From Rhodothermales bacterium (GTDB lineage Bacteria; Bacteroidota; Rhodothermia; Rhodothermales; JANQRZ01), in assembly GCA_039944855.1 (NCBI GenBank), contig JBDUXZ010000031.1, positions 178,194-242,193 on the forward strand: DNA of 64,000 nucleotides, given 5' to 3'. The notes under the pieces were generated by a model that worked only from the letters and a program-made list of their open reading frames with translations, had not been told where the DNA came from and searched no databases. A program made the position numbers and the translations under genes. Below, piece after piece: positions 42,345 through 51,656 of this stretch. Within the stretch, counting starts at the first letter, position 1, and each line of letters opens with the position of its first letter.

Positions 42345-43874
42345 TCAGAGGTCGTCTCCGAGCGCGCCTTGTCGGACCGCGAGGCCGAGATAGCCGAGCC
42401 CACCGGCGAAGGCCGCGAGTACGACCCAGAGACCGGATTCGGCCCACGCCTGCACGATGCCCACGAGCACGAGGAATGGGAGCGCGTAGGTGACGACCCG
42501 GAGGGCAGCGAGGGCGGCCGGCCGAAGGGGCGTCCCGGCCAGGCGGAGCATCCAGCCGATGTGGAGCAGCCGCATCGCCGCGCCGACGACGCCGAGCGCG
42601 ACGATCGCATCGAGCGCGGTGCCGAGTACGGCGACGGCAGCGAAGGCGCCGGTCTGGACTACGAACAGGACGATGCTGAAGCCGAGGTCGGCGCGCTGCT
42701 GCTCCGTGACGTCGAACACGCGCGTCAGCGGCACGGCGACGGAGACGAGCAGCACCCACACCGACAGCGCGCGGGCGTATTCCCCAGCCAGTGCCCACTC
42801 CGGGCCGAACACAAAGGCAAACAGGGCAGGACCCGCGACGGCGACGACGAGCGCGGGGTAGACCGTCACGACGAGGAGCTGGCGGAGGACGCTGAGCGTG
42901 AGCGGACCCAACCGGTTCGCGCGGTGCGCCTCGGCCGCCCGGACGAAGAACACCTGCCCGACGGCACCGGTCAGCAGGCCGAGGGGGAGCACGAGGGTCC
43001 CGAACGCGATGCCGAACTGGCCGACGGTGCCCGTGGTGAAGAAGGCGGCGAGGAGGAGGACCGGCGCGCGGCTGGCGAGGACGTTCAGCAGGGCGGCAGG
43101 TGCCGAGAAGAGCGGGAAGCGGACATATCGCCGCGCGAGCGTCGGAAGAGCGGAGAGGGAAACACGCAGCCGCCGCCCGTCGGCGTACATATACGTCGCG
43201 CCGAGCCAGAGGACGCTCACGACGAACCCTACGGCGGCGCCAGCGACGAGGCCCACCGCGCCGATCGCCAGGAACCCGGCGGCGAGTTGGATCGCCACAA
43301 CACTCCCGCTCTGCACGGCCCGGCTGGCCGAGACGGGGCGGAACCGGTGGAGGCGGGTGTGCCACGTCTCGAGCGCGAGGCCCCACCCCGCGAGGACGAC
43401 AGCGGGCGGGAGGAAGAGGAGCGCCGGCCGCATCGCCGGCCCGCCGAGCACCTCGGCCCACCACGAGAGGTCCAGCAGGACGAGGGCAGTCGCCAGGCCC
43501 ACGCCCATCGTCACGGCGAAGGCGAGGGCGAGCACGCCCGCCGCGTCGTCGTCGTCGTCGGGGAGCATGAGGGCATCCTCATAGCGGCCGGAGGAGACGG
43601 TGCCGAGCACGGTGACGAGCGTGACGAAGACCGTCAAAACGCCGAACTCGTCGGGGGTGAACAGCCGCGTCAGCACCGGCCGCGCGGCGAAGACGACGGC
43701 TTGGGCCGCGACGGCGCCCGTAACGAGGGTGAGGACGGGGCGCAGGAAGCCGCCGTGGCGGAGTCTCTCGGCACGGCGGATCGAGCGCTTCGCCCGTGCG
43801 AGCCGCAGGCGGACCCGTCGCAGAGTGCGGAGCGCGTTCAAGGCGAGGGTCCGGTTAGCCGGTACACCGTCCAC
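42345..43874 (-). CDS. Polysaccharide flippase (Wzx-like, MOP superfamily)
   Basis: The 509-residue integral membrane protein has about 12-14 helices and the family opening LVTGAVAAQAVVFAARPVLT, then LTRLFTPDEFGVLTVFVTLV, matching Wzx-type oligosaccharide transporters that flip lipid-linked sugar repeats across the inner membrane. Later segments FPLFSAPAALLNVLASRAPV and FFTTGTVGQFGIAFG also fit. It overlaps the upstream DUF6798-like gene by 37 bases, so the true start may be a little downstream, but a single transcript is likely. Together with the FemAB-like gene it suggests surface polysaccharide export. Confidence 0.88.
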   Translation of the reverse strand: MDGVPANRTLALNALRTLRRVRLRLARAKRSIRRAERLRHGGFLRPVLTLVTGAVAAQAVVFAARPVLTRLFTPDEFGVLTVFVTLVTVLGTVSSGRYEDALMLPDDDDDAAGVLALAFAVTMGVGLATALVLLDLSWWAEVLGGPAMRPALLFLPPAVVLAGWGLALETWHTRLHRFRPVSASRAVQSGSVVAIQLAAGFLAIGAVGLVAGAAVGFVVSVLWLGATYMYADGRRLRVSLSALPTLARRYVRFPLFSAPAALLNVLASRAPVLLLAAFFTTGTVGQFGIAFGTLVLPLGLLTGAVGQVFFVRAAEAHRANRLGPLTLSVLRQLLVVTVYPALVVAVAGPALFAFVFGPEWALAGEYARALSVWVLLVSVAVPLTRVFDVTEQQRADLGFSIVLFVVQTGAFAAVAVLGTALDAIVALGVVGAAMRLLHIGWMLRLAGTPLRPAALAALRVVTYALPFLVLVGIVQAWAESGLWVVLAAFAGGLGYLGLAVRQGALGDDL

Positions 43875-45520
43875 TCTGCGTTTTCGAACGCCACGGCGAA
43901 AGGGAGGCGCGTGCCGCGCGCCACGAGCGCGTAGTCGGCGCCGTATCCCGACTGGAGCCGCTGCCAGTCAGCCGGGCCGAGCTGCTCGTACGCGGCGTCG
44001 AGCACCGGCTTCACGCCGACCCCCGTCGCCGGCAGCGTGATGGGCGCGATGTCCATCAGCCGCTGAAACCACGTCTGCATCGCAGCATCGGTGAAGACGA
44101 ACCCGGTGAAATCGGCGACGACGGCGCGGCGGGCGAACGTCCGAAACGTGCTCACGGACGGAGGGGTCGCGAACAGGGCGTCCTCGGCCGTCGCTACCCG
44201 TGCCCACGCTTCGACCTCGCCCAGCGGAGAGGCCTGATGGCGCAGCGGGTGGAGCAGCGCACCCGGCCGCCCCACATCCCGGACAGCGAGTCCGGCGAGG
44301 AGCACAAGCAGCACGGTCGCGACGGCCAGCCCGATCCACCGGCGGCCGAGCACGCCCTCGCTGAATCGCCGGAGTGCGTCGGGCAGCAGACTCGCGAACG
44401 CAGCGGTGACGAGGATCGATGCTACGAGCGTGACGAGCACCGTCAGCTTGAACAGTTGCAGCTTCGCCACGAGCGTCACGGGGACGATTTCGACGAAGAG
44501 CACGGCGATCCCGCAGAGGAGCGCGATGAAGACGCCGCTCGCCGCGAGAAAGCCTCCGTGTCGGAGGACGCCACGCCGGTGCAGCCATCGGCCCGCCGCG
44601 ATCCCGAACACGGCGACCGGCCAGAACCGGAGGTGGGCACCGGCCCCGAAAGAGAAGAACAGATGGTGGTGCGGATTGCGAAAGAGGGCGTGGATGTAGA
44701 ACGGCGGCGGTGCGGACTCGACGGTCGGGCTCGTGGCGGACTGTTCGAACCCCACTGGGACGAGGATCGGCAGGGCGGCGAGGACGAACGCACCGCCGAA
44801 TCGCACGAGGTCGAGGAGGTCGGCGCGCCACTTCTGTCCTTCGAGGTCCGCGCTCAACGCCGCCCGCCCGAGCCCGACCACGCCGAGCACGAGGGCCGTC
44901 TGCGCCCCGGCGAGCAGGTGGAACCACGCCGCGACGCCGAGGAGCACGCCCGCCCAGCCCCAGCGCCGTTGCAGGAAGAGGGTGATCGCGGGCACGGCGA
45001 GCGCCCACGCCACGCCCTCCGGCACGAGCGCGTCGTAGGCCAGCGAGTTCGCCCCGAGCGTCCACTTCACCGTCAGCACGAGCACGACGGGCACGCTCAG
45101 CGCCGCCGCGAGCCGGTCGCGGACGAGATCGCGCGCGAGTCCGTACACGCCGAAGCTGAGCGCGACGGTCACGCCAATCCACAGCAGCAGCACGCTCAGC
45201 CACCCGGGTAGAACGAGGCTCGGCAGTGCCATCAGCCACAGGAAATACGTCCGCACGTTGACGCCCGACGCGACGGTCTGCACCAGCCAGTCCTGCGTGA
45301 ACAGGCTGCCGTCGAGGAGGTGGAGCAGCGATGGGATCAGCTCGTCCTGATCGCCCGATCCGTAGACGTACCCGAACCGGAGAAAGGTCGCAGCGAGGGT
45401 GAGGAGCGCGACGAAGAGCGGGAGCCCGTGCTGCTGCCGGCGGAGTCGCCCCGCGAGGTCGCCGATCGTCGACGGCGGAGCGGGTGTGCCGTCAGGGCGG
45501 GCGGGCGCGTCGGACTGCAT
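43838..45520 (-). CDS. Large integral membrane protein (DUF6798-like)
   Basis: The 560-residue protein begins with a short cytoplasmic tail, then about 11-12 membrane helices, e.g. LPLFVALLTLAATFLRFGYV, VLLLWIGVTVALSFGVYGLA and LALPVVLVLTV-like segments. An extracytoplasmic motif YGSGDQDELIPSLLHLLD follows the first helix and FRNPHHHLFFSFG lies midway. The C-terminal 130 residues are soluble. The topology resembles glycosyltransferase-C type or DUF6798 membrane proteins, but the catalytic class is not proven. It is 27 bases downstream of the FemAB-like gene. Confidence 0.68.
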   Translation of the reverse strand: MQSDAPARPDGTPAPPSTIGDLAGRLRRQQHGLPLFVALLTLAATFLRFGYVYGSGDQDELIPSLLHLLDGSLFTQDWLVQTVASGVNVRTYFLWLMALPSLVLPGWLSVLLLWIGVTVALSFGVYGLARDLVRDRLAAALSVPVVLVLTVKWTLGANSLAYDALVPEGVAWALAVPAITLFLQRRWGWAGVLLGVAAWFHLLAGAQTALVLGVVGLGRAALSADLEGQKWRADLLDLVRFGGAFVLAALPILVPVGFEQSATSPTVESAPPPFYIHALFRNPHHHLFFSFGAGAHLRFWPVAVFGIAAGRWLHRRGVLRHGGFLAASGVFIALLCGIAVLFVEIVPVTLVAKLQLFKLTVLVTLVASILVTAAFASLLPDALRRFSEGVLGRRWIGLAVATVLLVLLAGLAVRDVGRPGALLHPLRHQASPLGEVEAWARVATAEDALFATPPSVSTFRTFARRAVVADFTGFVFTDAAMQTWFQRLMDIAPITLPATGVGVKPVLDAAYEQLGPADWQRLQSGYGADYALVARGTRLPFAVAFENAEWTVYRLTGPSP

Positions 45521-45547
45521 CGGGAGGGGGGCCGGAGGCGAGCGGGG

Positions 45548-46528
45548 TCACCGCCGCAGCCGGTCGAGCAGGCGGAGCTCGGGGCGGGCGGTGTGGCGGG
45601 CGCGAAAATACGGAACGAGTGCGCTGCCGAACCGACGCTTGAACTCGGCGATGGACGGCGTGTTGGCCCCGACGAAGTCGAAGGTCGCCACGCCCTCCTC
45701 GCGCAGCCGGGGCAGGACGTGGCCGAGCAGCACGGTCATCGCCGCGCCGGGCTCGCTGCCGGCGAGCCAGTAGTGCGCCGTCCGCCCGTCCGAGAGCACG
45801 AGCAGTCCGGCTTCTGCCGTCCCATCGCGGCGCGCGACGAAAGCCCGGACAAGGCCGTCCTCGGCGAGTCCGTGCGCCAGTGCCGCCGCCGATTCCGATG
45901 CGATCCCGAGCGATTGCCCCTGCCGGGCGTGCGATGCCTCGACGAGCGCGAGCGCCTCGGCGACGTATTGGGCTCCGTCCGCTAGCACGAAGTCGTCCCG
46001 CTCCCTTTTCAGCGTCCGCTTCGGGTTCGACGACCAGCCCGACGTTACGGCGTCCTGCGCTTGCAGGTCGATGCGGTACGTGAACGCGGGCTCGACCCGC
46101 CAGCCCTGCCACTGGAACGGCCGCACGTCGCCGAGCGACGGGTGGAGGACCAGCGTCGCCTGATGGAACGTGCCGGCAATCAGTCCGAGCAGGGCATCGA
46201 GCGGCGAGCGGTGATGGTGCACGTCGGTCTCGCGCAGGTCCCCGTCGAGCAACGGAGAGACGTACTGCACGAGCGGCGGGAGGGCGGCGGCGCGGTAGGG
46301 CCCCCGCCGCTTCTCGAACACGAGCGCCCCGGCGCGCAGCACATCGTCCTCCCATACCGAGGCGACGAAGGCAGGCAGGCCGAGCGCGGCCTCGACTCGG
46401 GCCGCGAACCGGAGGTCAGCGTACGCCGTGGCCTGCGCGCTCTGGGCGAGCAGCCGGTCCCACGCGGGGCGCACGGCCGGATCGCTCAGGCGGTGGAGAG
46501 ACGTGCGGTACGGGGATGCGTCGGCCAT
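45548..46528 (-). CDS. FemAB/GNAT-fold acyltransferase
   Basis: The 326-residue soluble protein has a double GNAT-like fold as in FemAB/peptidoglycan interpeptide or polysaccharide-modifying enzymes. Visible marks are LPPLVQYVSPLLDGD, SSNPKRTLKRERDDF (the usual PKxRxxIRKA helix), VEASHARQGQS, ARRDGTAEAGLLVLSDG, YWLAGSEPGAAMTVLLG and FDFVGANTPSIAEFKRRFG near the end, the standard closing motif. It transfers an acyl or aminoacyl group to a wall or sugar acceptor, exact donor unknown. A TATTTTGG box ends only four bases before ATG 46528, hinting at a leaderless transcript. Confidence 0.85.
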   Translation of the reverse strand: MADASPYRTSLHRLSDPAVRPAWDRLLAQSAQATAYADLRFAARVEAALGLPAFVASVWEDDVLRAGALVFEKRRGPYRAAALPPLVQYVSPLLDGDLRETDVHHHRSPLDALLGLIAGTFHQATLVLHPSLGDVRPFQWQGWRVEPAFTYRIDLQAQDAVTSGWSSNPKRTLKRERDDFVLADGAQYVAEALALVEASHARQGQSLGIASESAAALAHGLAEDGLVRAFVARRDGTAEAGLLVLSDGRTAHYWLAGSEPGAAMTVLLGHVLPRLREEGVATFDFVGANTPSIAEFKRRFGSALVPYFRARHTARPELRLLDRLRR

Positions 46529-46532
46529 CGCG

Positions 46533-46540
46533 CCAAAATA
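46533..46540 (-). promoter_or_regulatory. Probable -7 promoter box of the FemAB-like gene
   Basis: The minus strand reads TATTTTGG immediately before ATG 46528. With a start site about 7 bases on, the mRNA would begin at or near the ATG. Confidence 0.4.
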
Positions 46541-46542
46541 CA

Positions 46543-46570
46543 GTAGGGGCGCAGCGTGCTGCGCCCCTAC
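46543..46570. repeat. Palindrome, GGGGCGCAGC family
   Basis: Perfect 13-base arms GTAGGGGCGCAGC and GCTGCGCCCCTAC enclose two bases, between hslU and the FemAB-like gene (both minus strand). It could terminate hslU transcription. Confidence 0.7.
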
Positions 46571-46593
46571 GGCAAAACCGGCAATCGGGTGGA

Positions 46594-48012
46594 TTACAGG
46601 ATGTACTGGCTGAGGTCGCGGTTCTCGACGACGGACTGGAGCCGGTCGCGGACGTAGGCCTCGTCGACCGTGATCGTGTCGTCCTGCTGCGCTTCGGGGA
46701 CCTCGAAGAGGATCTCCTCGAGCAGCGTCGTCAGGATCGTGTGGAGCCGCCGGGCGCCGATGTTCTCGACCTCCTCGTTGACGTGCGCCGCGATCCGGGC
46801 GATCTCGCGCACGGCATCGTCGGTGAACTCGATCGTCACGCCTTCGGAGGCGAGGAGCGCTTGGTACTGCTTGAGGAGGGCGTTCTTCGGGATCGTGAGG
46901 ATCTTGTAGAAGTCGTTCTCGGTGAGGTTGTCGAGCTCGACGCGGATCGGGAAGCGGCCCTGCATCTCGGGGATGAGGTCGCTCGGCTTCGAGACGTGGA
47001 ACGCGCCCGAGGCGATGAACAAGATGTGGTCGGTCTTAACGGGTCCGTACTTCGTCATCACCGTCGAGCCCTCGACGATCGGGAGGAGGTCGCGCTGGAC
47101 GCCCTCGCGCGAGACGTCCGGCCCGCCCGCCTGCCGCGAGCCGCCGGCTACCTTGTCGATCTCGTCGATGAACACGATGCCCGACTGCTGGACGCGCTCG
47201 ACAGCCACGCGCTGGACAGCGTCCATGTCGATGAGCTTCTGCGCTTCCTCGGCCGTGAGCGCTTCGATGGCCTCGTTCACTGGCATCCGGCGCTTCTTCT
47301 TTTTCTTGCCGCCGCCGAGGTTGCCGAACATCTCCTGGATGTTGATCCCCATCTCTTCGAGCCCCATCGGCCCGAACATCTGGAGCGTCGGCGTGCTCTC
47401 GCTCGCCACGTCGATCTCGATCTCGCGCTCGTCGAGTTTGCCCTCGTGGAGCATCGTACGGAAGCGCTCGCGCGTGCGCTCACGGAGGTCGTCCTCGTCC
47501 GTCGGCTCGCCTTCGACCTCCTCCTGCGGGCGGATCACGAAGCCGGGACCGTTGAGGAGGGTGCCTTCCCGCTCCTTGCGCGGCTTCGACGGCGGGATCA
47601 GCACGTCGAGCACGCGCTCCTCGGCCTGCTGCCGGGCCTTCTCCTGCACGCCTTCGGCCTGCTCTTCCTTGATCATCCCGATCGCGAAGTCGGTGAGGTC
47701 GCGGATGATGGAGTCCACGTCGCGGCCGACGTAGCCGACCTCGGTGAACTTCGTGGCCTCGACCTTGATGAAGGGCGCGCCGGCGAGGCGGGCGAGGCGG
47801 CGGGCGATTTCGGTCTTGCCCACGCCCGTCGGGCCGATCATGATGATGTTATTGGGCATGATCTCCTCGCGCATCTCGTCGGGCGCGTTCATGCGCCGCC
47901 AGCGGTTGCGGAGGGCGATGGCGACGCTCTTCTTGGCGTCGTCCTGCCCGATGATGTACTTGTCGAGTTCCGCGACGATCTGGCGCGGGGTGCGTTCTTC
48001 GTGCATGAGCAT
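46594..48012 (-). CDS. hslU: ATP-dependent protease ATPase subunit HslU (ClpY)
   Basis: ATG 48012 is chosen ([20 protein letters not shown]); the frame extends to 48051. At 472 residues it matches HslU, the AAA+ unfoldase that feeds the HslV peptidase. Walker A is [15 protein letters not shown], Walker B is [12 protein letters not shown], the pore motif is in [15 protein letters not shown], sensor II arginine is in [19 protein letters not shown], and the C-terminus RDLSQYIL is the tail that activates HslV. The I-domain carries a Lys/Arg-rich insert ([12 protein letters not shown]). Confidence 0.98.
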   Translation of the reverse strand: MLMHEERTPRQIVAELDKYIIGQDDAKKSVAIALRNRWRRMNAPDEMREEIMPNNIIMIGPTGVGKTEIARRLARLAGAPFIKVEATKFTEVGYVGRDVDSIIRDLTDFAIGMIKEEQAEGVQEKARQQAEERVLDVLIPPSKPRKEREGTLLNGPGFVIRPQEEVEGEPTDEDDLRERTRERFRTMLHEGKLDEREIEIDVASESTPTLQMFGPMGLEEMGINIQEMFGNLGGGKKKKKRRMPVNEAIEALTAEEAQKLIDMDAVQRVAVERVQQSGIVFIDEIDKVAGGSRQAGGPDVSREGVQRDLLPIVEGSTVMTKYGPVKTDHILFIASGAFHVSKPSDLIPEMQGRFPIRVELDNLTENDFYKILTIPKNALLKQYQALLASEGVTIEFTDDAVREIARIAAHVNEEVENIGARRLHTILTTLLEEILFEVPEAQQDDTITVDEAYVRDRLQSVVENRDLSQYIL

Positions 48013-48117
48013 GTCGGAAGCGCCGAGCCGCGGGCCCGGCGCGATGAGCAAAAGGGAGAGGCGTTGTACGAGGGGAGGCCCGCCGGGTTTATGGAATTCC
48101 GACGACGCCTGAAATGA

Positions 48118-48250
48118 CGCCGGACCCCCCGCCGCGCTCGCGGTCGCTCACTCCGGGACGCGTCCCTCCGTTCACTCCCAGCTTCGCGCGGCTGTCCCCC
48201 TCGATGAGGGGGACAGCTTTTCGAGCGTATGCGAGAAAGGCAGGGGGTTG
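48118..48250. repeat. Dispersed repeat with central CTGTCCCC hairpin
   Basis: This gap between hslU and the NYN gene holds a perfect hairpin, GCTGTCCCCCTC (48191-48202) and GAGGGGGACAGC (48206-48217), followed on the plus strand by TTTTCGAGCG. The flanks (CCCCCCGCCGC at the left, GGCAGGGGG at the right) are roughly complementary, as in repeats seen in related genomes. No gene is present. Confidence 0.55.
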
Positions 48251-48253
48251 CGC

Positions 48254-49222
48254 TTACTCCTCTTCGGTCGCGAGGTCGCCGAACTCGCCTTCGTAGTCGG
48301 CTCCGTCGCCGTTGGACTCGTACTCGTCCTCGTCGTCGTAGTCGGCGCGCATCTCGTTCTGCACCTCGCGGACGGCGGGGTGCTCGGGGTTGACGATGAG
48401 GACGGTGTAGTCGTAGGGCATCCCCTTGCGGCGCTCGAGCCGGCACGCCCCGCAGTCCTCGAGGTCGCCGATGAGCGACTTCGGATCGTGGTCTTCGATG
48501 TCGCCGAGCTCTTCGGAGAGCTTGCGGAGGAGCGGCGTGAGGTAGACCTCGTCGTACTGCCCGAAGTAGTCCTCGATCACGCGGAGGGCCTCGACGTCGA
48601 TGGGGAAGGGGAGGTCGGTGACCTCGGCGAACTCCGTCGTCGTCTCCGGCTGGCCGTTCGCGTGGTGATCCTCCTGGAGGAGGGTGCGGGCGTCCTCGGT
48701 CATCAGCGTCTCGGCGTCGATGAAGCGGCCGGCGTCGACGTTCTCGAAGAGGCGGGCCGAGAGGTGCTCGCGGAAGGAGACCATGATGACCTCGCAGCCG
48801 CGCCGCTGGATCGCCTGCACGAGCGGGACGTAGTCGCGGTCGCCGGAGACGAGGACGACGGTGGCGATGTCGCGCCGGTCCTGCACGAGGTCGAGCGCGT
48901 CGATGCAGAGCTGGAGGTCGGTCGTGTTGCGGTGCATCGTCGAGGGGACGAAGCACGGGTCGATGCCGAGGAGGTAGAGCGCGCGCTGGACGTGGCGGGC
49001 GTGGTCGTCGAGCCCCGCGAAGTCGGCGTAGGCGCGGCCGACGGCGATGGGGGCTTCCTGCTCGACCAACCGCTGGCGCAGCGCGTCGATCATGTCGAGG
49101 ATGTGGTCCCCCGGCGAGGCGTGGCCTTCGAGCCTGTTCTTGAGGTAGTAGTAGAGGTTTTGGTAATCGATCAAGACGGCGGCACGGGCAGAGCCCGGCG
49201 CCTGGTGGGTAGGTTCGCGCAT
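48254..49222 (-). CDS. NYN (LabA/PIN-like) domain protein
   Basis: ATG 49222 starts a 322-residue protein. Residues about 12-185 form a NYN domain of the PIN-like nuclease superfamily: AAVLIDYQNLYYYLKNRLE with the first Asp, DLQLCIDALDLVQDRRD and VVLVSGDRDYVPLVQAIQRR with the acidic pair, which suggest a metal-dependent RNase. The C-terminal part has a winged-helix-like or OST-HTH-like segment (YLTPLLRKLSEELGD) and an acidic tail (DYDDEDEYESNGDG). It sits between hslV and hslU on the same strand, an unusual placement. Confidence 0.85.
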   Translation of the reverse strand: MREPTHQAPGSARAAVLIDYQNLYYYLKNRLEGHASPGDHILDMIDALRQRLVEQEAPIAVGRAYADFAGLDDHARHVQRALYLLGIDPCFVPSTMHRNTTDLQLCIDALDLVQDRRDIATVVLVSGDRDYVPLVQAIQRRGCEVIMVSFREHLSARLFENVDAGRFIDAETLMTEDARTLLQEDHHANGQPETTTEFAEVTDLPFPIDVEALRVIEDYFGQYDEVYLTPLLRKLSEELGDIEDHDPKSLIGDLEDCGACRLERRKGMPYDYTVLIVNPEHPAVREVQNEMRADYDDEDEYESNGDGADYEGEFGDLATEEE

Positions 49223-49291
49223 GGTTACAATCGTAGCGTTGTGCCCGCGTCCCCGCAGACGCACGGCCCCGATCCGTAGAATTTTCCGGAT

Positions 49292-49906
49292 TCAGTCCGT
49301 CCCCTGGGTGCCGGTGGCTGTGGTGGCAGCCTCCGGTTCCTTCGCGTCGAGTTCGAGGATCGTGAGGTTATGGTTCGTGTAAATGCAGATGTCAGCCGCG
49401 ATGTGAAGCCCCTCTTCGACGATTTCCCGCGCCGAGAGTCCGCTGCTGTGCTTGAGTAGCGCCCTCGTGGCGGCGAGGGCGTAGGGCGCCCCGCTCCCGA
49501 TGGCGAGGATGTCATCGTCGGGCTCGATGACGTCGCCGGTCCCGCTGATGAGCAGGAGCCGGTCAGAGGCAGCGACGGCGAGGAGGGCTTCCAGCCGGCG
49601 GAGGTAGCGGTCCGTCCGCCAGTCCTTCGCCAGCTCGACGGCGGCGCGTGTGGTGTTGCCGCCGTACTTCTGGAGCTTTTCCTCGAACCGCTCGAAGAGC
49701 GTGAACGCGTCGGCGGTGGCGCCGGCGAACCCCGCGAGGATCTTCCCCCCGAACAATGGGCGAACCTTCTGCGCGCTGTGCTTGAGCACGGTGTCTTTCA
49801 TCGTCGCCTGCCCGTCGGAGCCGAGGACAACGCGGCCGTTGTGTCGCACGCCGAGTACGGTGGTGGCGTGGATGGCCGGGAAGGCCGAGCGATGGGTGGA
49901 AGACAT
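49292..49906 (-). CDS. hslV: ATP-dependent protease peptidase subunit HslV (ClpQ)
   Basis: The 204-residue proteasome-like peptidase assembles with HslU. It begins with a short extension and then [20 protein letters not shown], where the first Thr of TTV should become the N-terminal nucleophile after removal of about 14 residues; in E. coli only Met is removed. [39 protein letters not shown] and [19 protein letters not shown] are characteristic. The C-terminal Thr/Ala/Gly tail is not conserved. A TATCTTTA box at 49970 is a likely promoter of the hslV-NYN-hslU group. Confidence 0.97.
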   Translation of the reverse strand: MSSTHRSAFPAIHATTVLGVRHNGRVVLGSDGQATMKDTVLKHSAQKVRPLFGGKILAGFAGATADAFTLFERFEEKLQKYGGNTTRAAVELAKDWRTDRYLRRLEALLAVAASDRLLLISGTGDVIEPDDDILAIGSGAPYALAATRALLKHSSGLSAREIVEEGLHIAADICIYTNHNLTILELDAKEPEAATTATGTQGTD

Positions 49907-49969
49907 GCGGGAAGGAAATTAGGGGAGGAGACCGCAGCGTGGGATAGCCGTCGCCTGGTCGCTGAGGCG

Positions 49970-49977
49970 TAAAGATA
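49970..49977 (-). promoter_or_regulatory. Probable -7 promoter box of hslV
   Basis: The minus strand reads TATCTTTA 63 bases before ATG 49906, within the AT-rich gap between hslV and dacB. Confidence 0.4.
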
Positions 49978-50029
49978 CGATATCTAAATTATGTCGTCGT
50001 CGAAACAAGCACTTGCCTAGCCCGCCGTC

Positions 50030-51544
50030 TCAGCGGCCGTATCCGGCGAGCAGTTCGACGATGGCGTCCTGCGCCCGCGTCACCCGCCCGACGCTCGTGC
50101 CGAAGTTGTTGGCGAGGAGGGCGAACGCGAGGGGCGTCCCGGCCGCGGTCGTTACGTAGCCGCTGAGGTTGCGGGCTCCGGTGACGGTCCCCGTCTTCGC
50201 GCGGGCGTTGCCTCGCGCGCGGCCCGAGCGGAGCCGCCGCTGCAGCGTGCCGTCCTCCCCGCCGACGGCGAGGGAGCGCACGTACGCCTCGGTGACGCGG
50301 GGGTCCGGGTGGACCCACATCACGCGGAGGAGGCCCGTCACGTCCTCCGGCGACACCGAGTTGTAGGGGGAGATGCCGGAGCCGTCGCGCAGCCGCATCG
50401 TCTCGAGGTCCATCCCGGCGCGCTCGAAGAGGGGCGCGGCGGCGAGGAGCCCGGCCTCGGCGGAGCCGCAGTCGACGTCGTCCGGCCGGTCCTCGGGGCA
50501 GCGCACGGCGCCGAGCGTCTTGAGCAGATGTTCGGCGTAGAGGTTCTGGCTCTCCTTGTTGGTGAGGGCGACGATCTCGGAGAGCGGGCGCGACGTGTGC
50601 GTGGCAACCGGGATGAGCCGCCGGTACTCCGGCTTCTCGCGCCAGTCGTCGATGTCTACGGGGTCGCCGTCGACGTGGACGCCCTCGGCGCGGAGTGTGG
50701 CGCGGAGGACGTGCGCGAAGTAGCGCGTCGGGTTGTGCACCGAGACCGTCTGCTGGAGGCGCTCGCCGACCGGCACCTCGGACTCGATCCAGAACGTGTT
50801 GCCGCCGCGCTCGCGCCGGATCTCGCGGTCGGCGTCCCGCCGCGAGCGGACCGTCTCGGTTTTGTTGACGAAGTAGACGTAGTCGGTATCGCCCGGCTCC
50901 CAGCTCAGCTCGGCGCGGCGGCCGATCCGCTCGCCCCGCGCGGTGACGACGATGCGCCCCTCGTTAAAGGAGAGCCCGCTGATCTCGGCGGCGAAGCGCG
51001 AGGGCACGTCGTCCCACGCCCAGCCGTTGCCGAGTTCGGTGTCGTCGAACACGTCGTCGTCGCCGATGACGTGCTCGGTGACGGCCGTGATGCCGCGGGC
51101 TTTGACGGAGTCCGCCCATGCGCGGAAGAGCGCCGTAGCGTCGGCGTCGTGGGGGTAGCCCTCGGTGAAGGCGCGGTCGCCGATCGTCGGGTCGCCGGAG
51201 CCGCGGACGACGAGGTTGCCTTCGAGGACCGAGCCGCGCACGGTGCCGTCGAGGTAGAGCGTCGTCGTGTAGCGGTAGTCGGGGCCGAGCCCGTCGAGCG
51301 CGGCGGCCGTCGAGAACAGCTTCTGGTTCGAGGCCGGGATGAAGTTCTTCCGCTCGTTCCGGGCGTAGACCGTGTCGCCCGTCGCGAGGTCGACGACGTG
51401 GAGGCCCCAGAACGCATCGTCGAAGTCGGGGTCGTCTATGATGGCGTCGATGGCGGCGCGGAGCGCTTCCGGCGATGACTGCGCGCGGGCCGGGCCCGCG
51501 AGCCAGACGAACCCGAGGACGAGGAGGAGGGCCGTGCGCGTCAC
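50030..51544 (-). CDS. dacB: D-alanyl-D-alanine carboxypeptidase/endopeptidase, PBP4 (S13) type
   Basis: The start is GTG 51544, giving the signal peptide TRTALLLVLGFVWLAGPARA; the frame upstream to 51649 lacks a signal. The 504-residue S13 serine peptidase trims peptide stems in the periplasm. SxxK is in NFIPASNQKLFSTAAAL, the SxN motif is in TNKESQNLYAEHLLKTLG, and KTG is in ARAKTGTVTGARNLSGYV. The long insert between the first two motifs is typical of PBP4. It is upstream of neither hslV nor mreC but in the same minus-strand run of wall and shape genes. Confidence 0.95.
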   Translation of the reverse strand: MTRTALLLVLGFVWLAGPARAQSSPEALRAAIDAIIDDPDFDDAFWGLHVVDLATGDTVYARNERKNFIPASNQKLFSTAAALDGLGPDYRYTTTLYLDGTVRGSVLEGNLVVRGSGDPTIGDRAFTEGYPHDADATALFRAWADSVKARGITAVTEHVIGDDDVFDDTELGNGWAWDDVPSRFAAEISGLSFNEGRIVVTARGERIGRRAELSWEPGDTDYVYFVNKTETVRSRRDADREIRRERGGNTFWIESEVPVGERLQQTVSVHNPTRYFAHVLRATLRAEGVHVDGDPVDIDDWREKPEYRRLIPVATHTSRPLSEIVALTNKESQNLYAEHLLKTLGAVRCPEDRPDDVDCGSAEAGLLAAAPLFERAGMDLETMRLRDGSGISPYNSVSPEDVTGLLRVMWVHPDPRVTEAYVRSLAVGGEDGTLQRRLRSGRARGNARAKTGTVTGARNLSGYVTTAAGTPLAFALLANNFGTSVGRVTRAQDAIVELLAGYGR

Positions 51545-51656
51545 GATCGTTGAGGGATGGGGTGGGGAGGTGCCGAGGTCCGGTACCGCCGAGCGGCGAA
51601 ACGGCACGAGCCGCTCTCTCTGCTCGGTCGGGCCCCCGGTGCGGGGCACGTGCCTG

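Noticed and set aside
42159..43934. 591-residue plus-strand frame rich in Glu/Arg/Asp
   Set aside because: Antisense of the flippase gene; no domain and highly repetitive composition.
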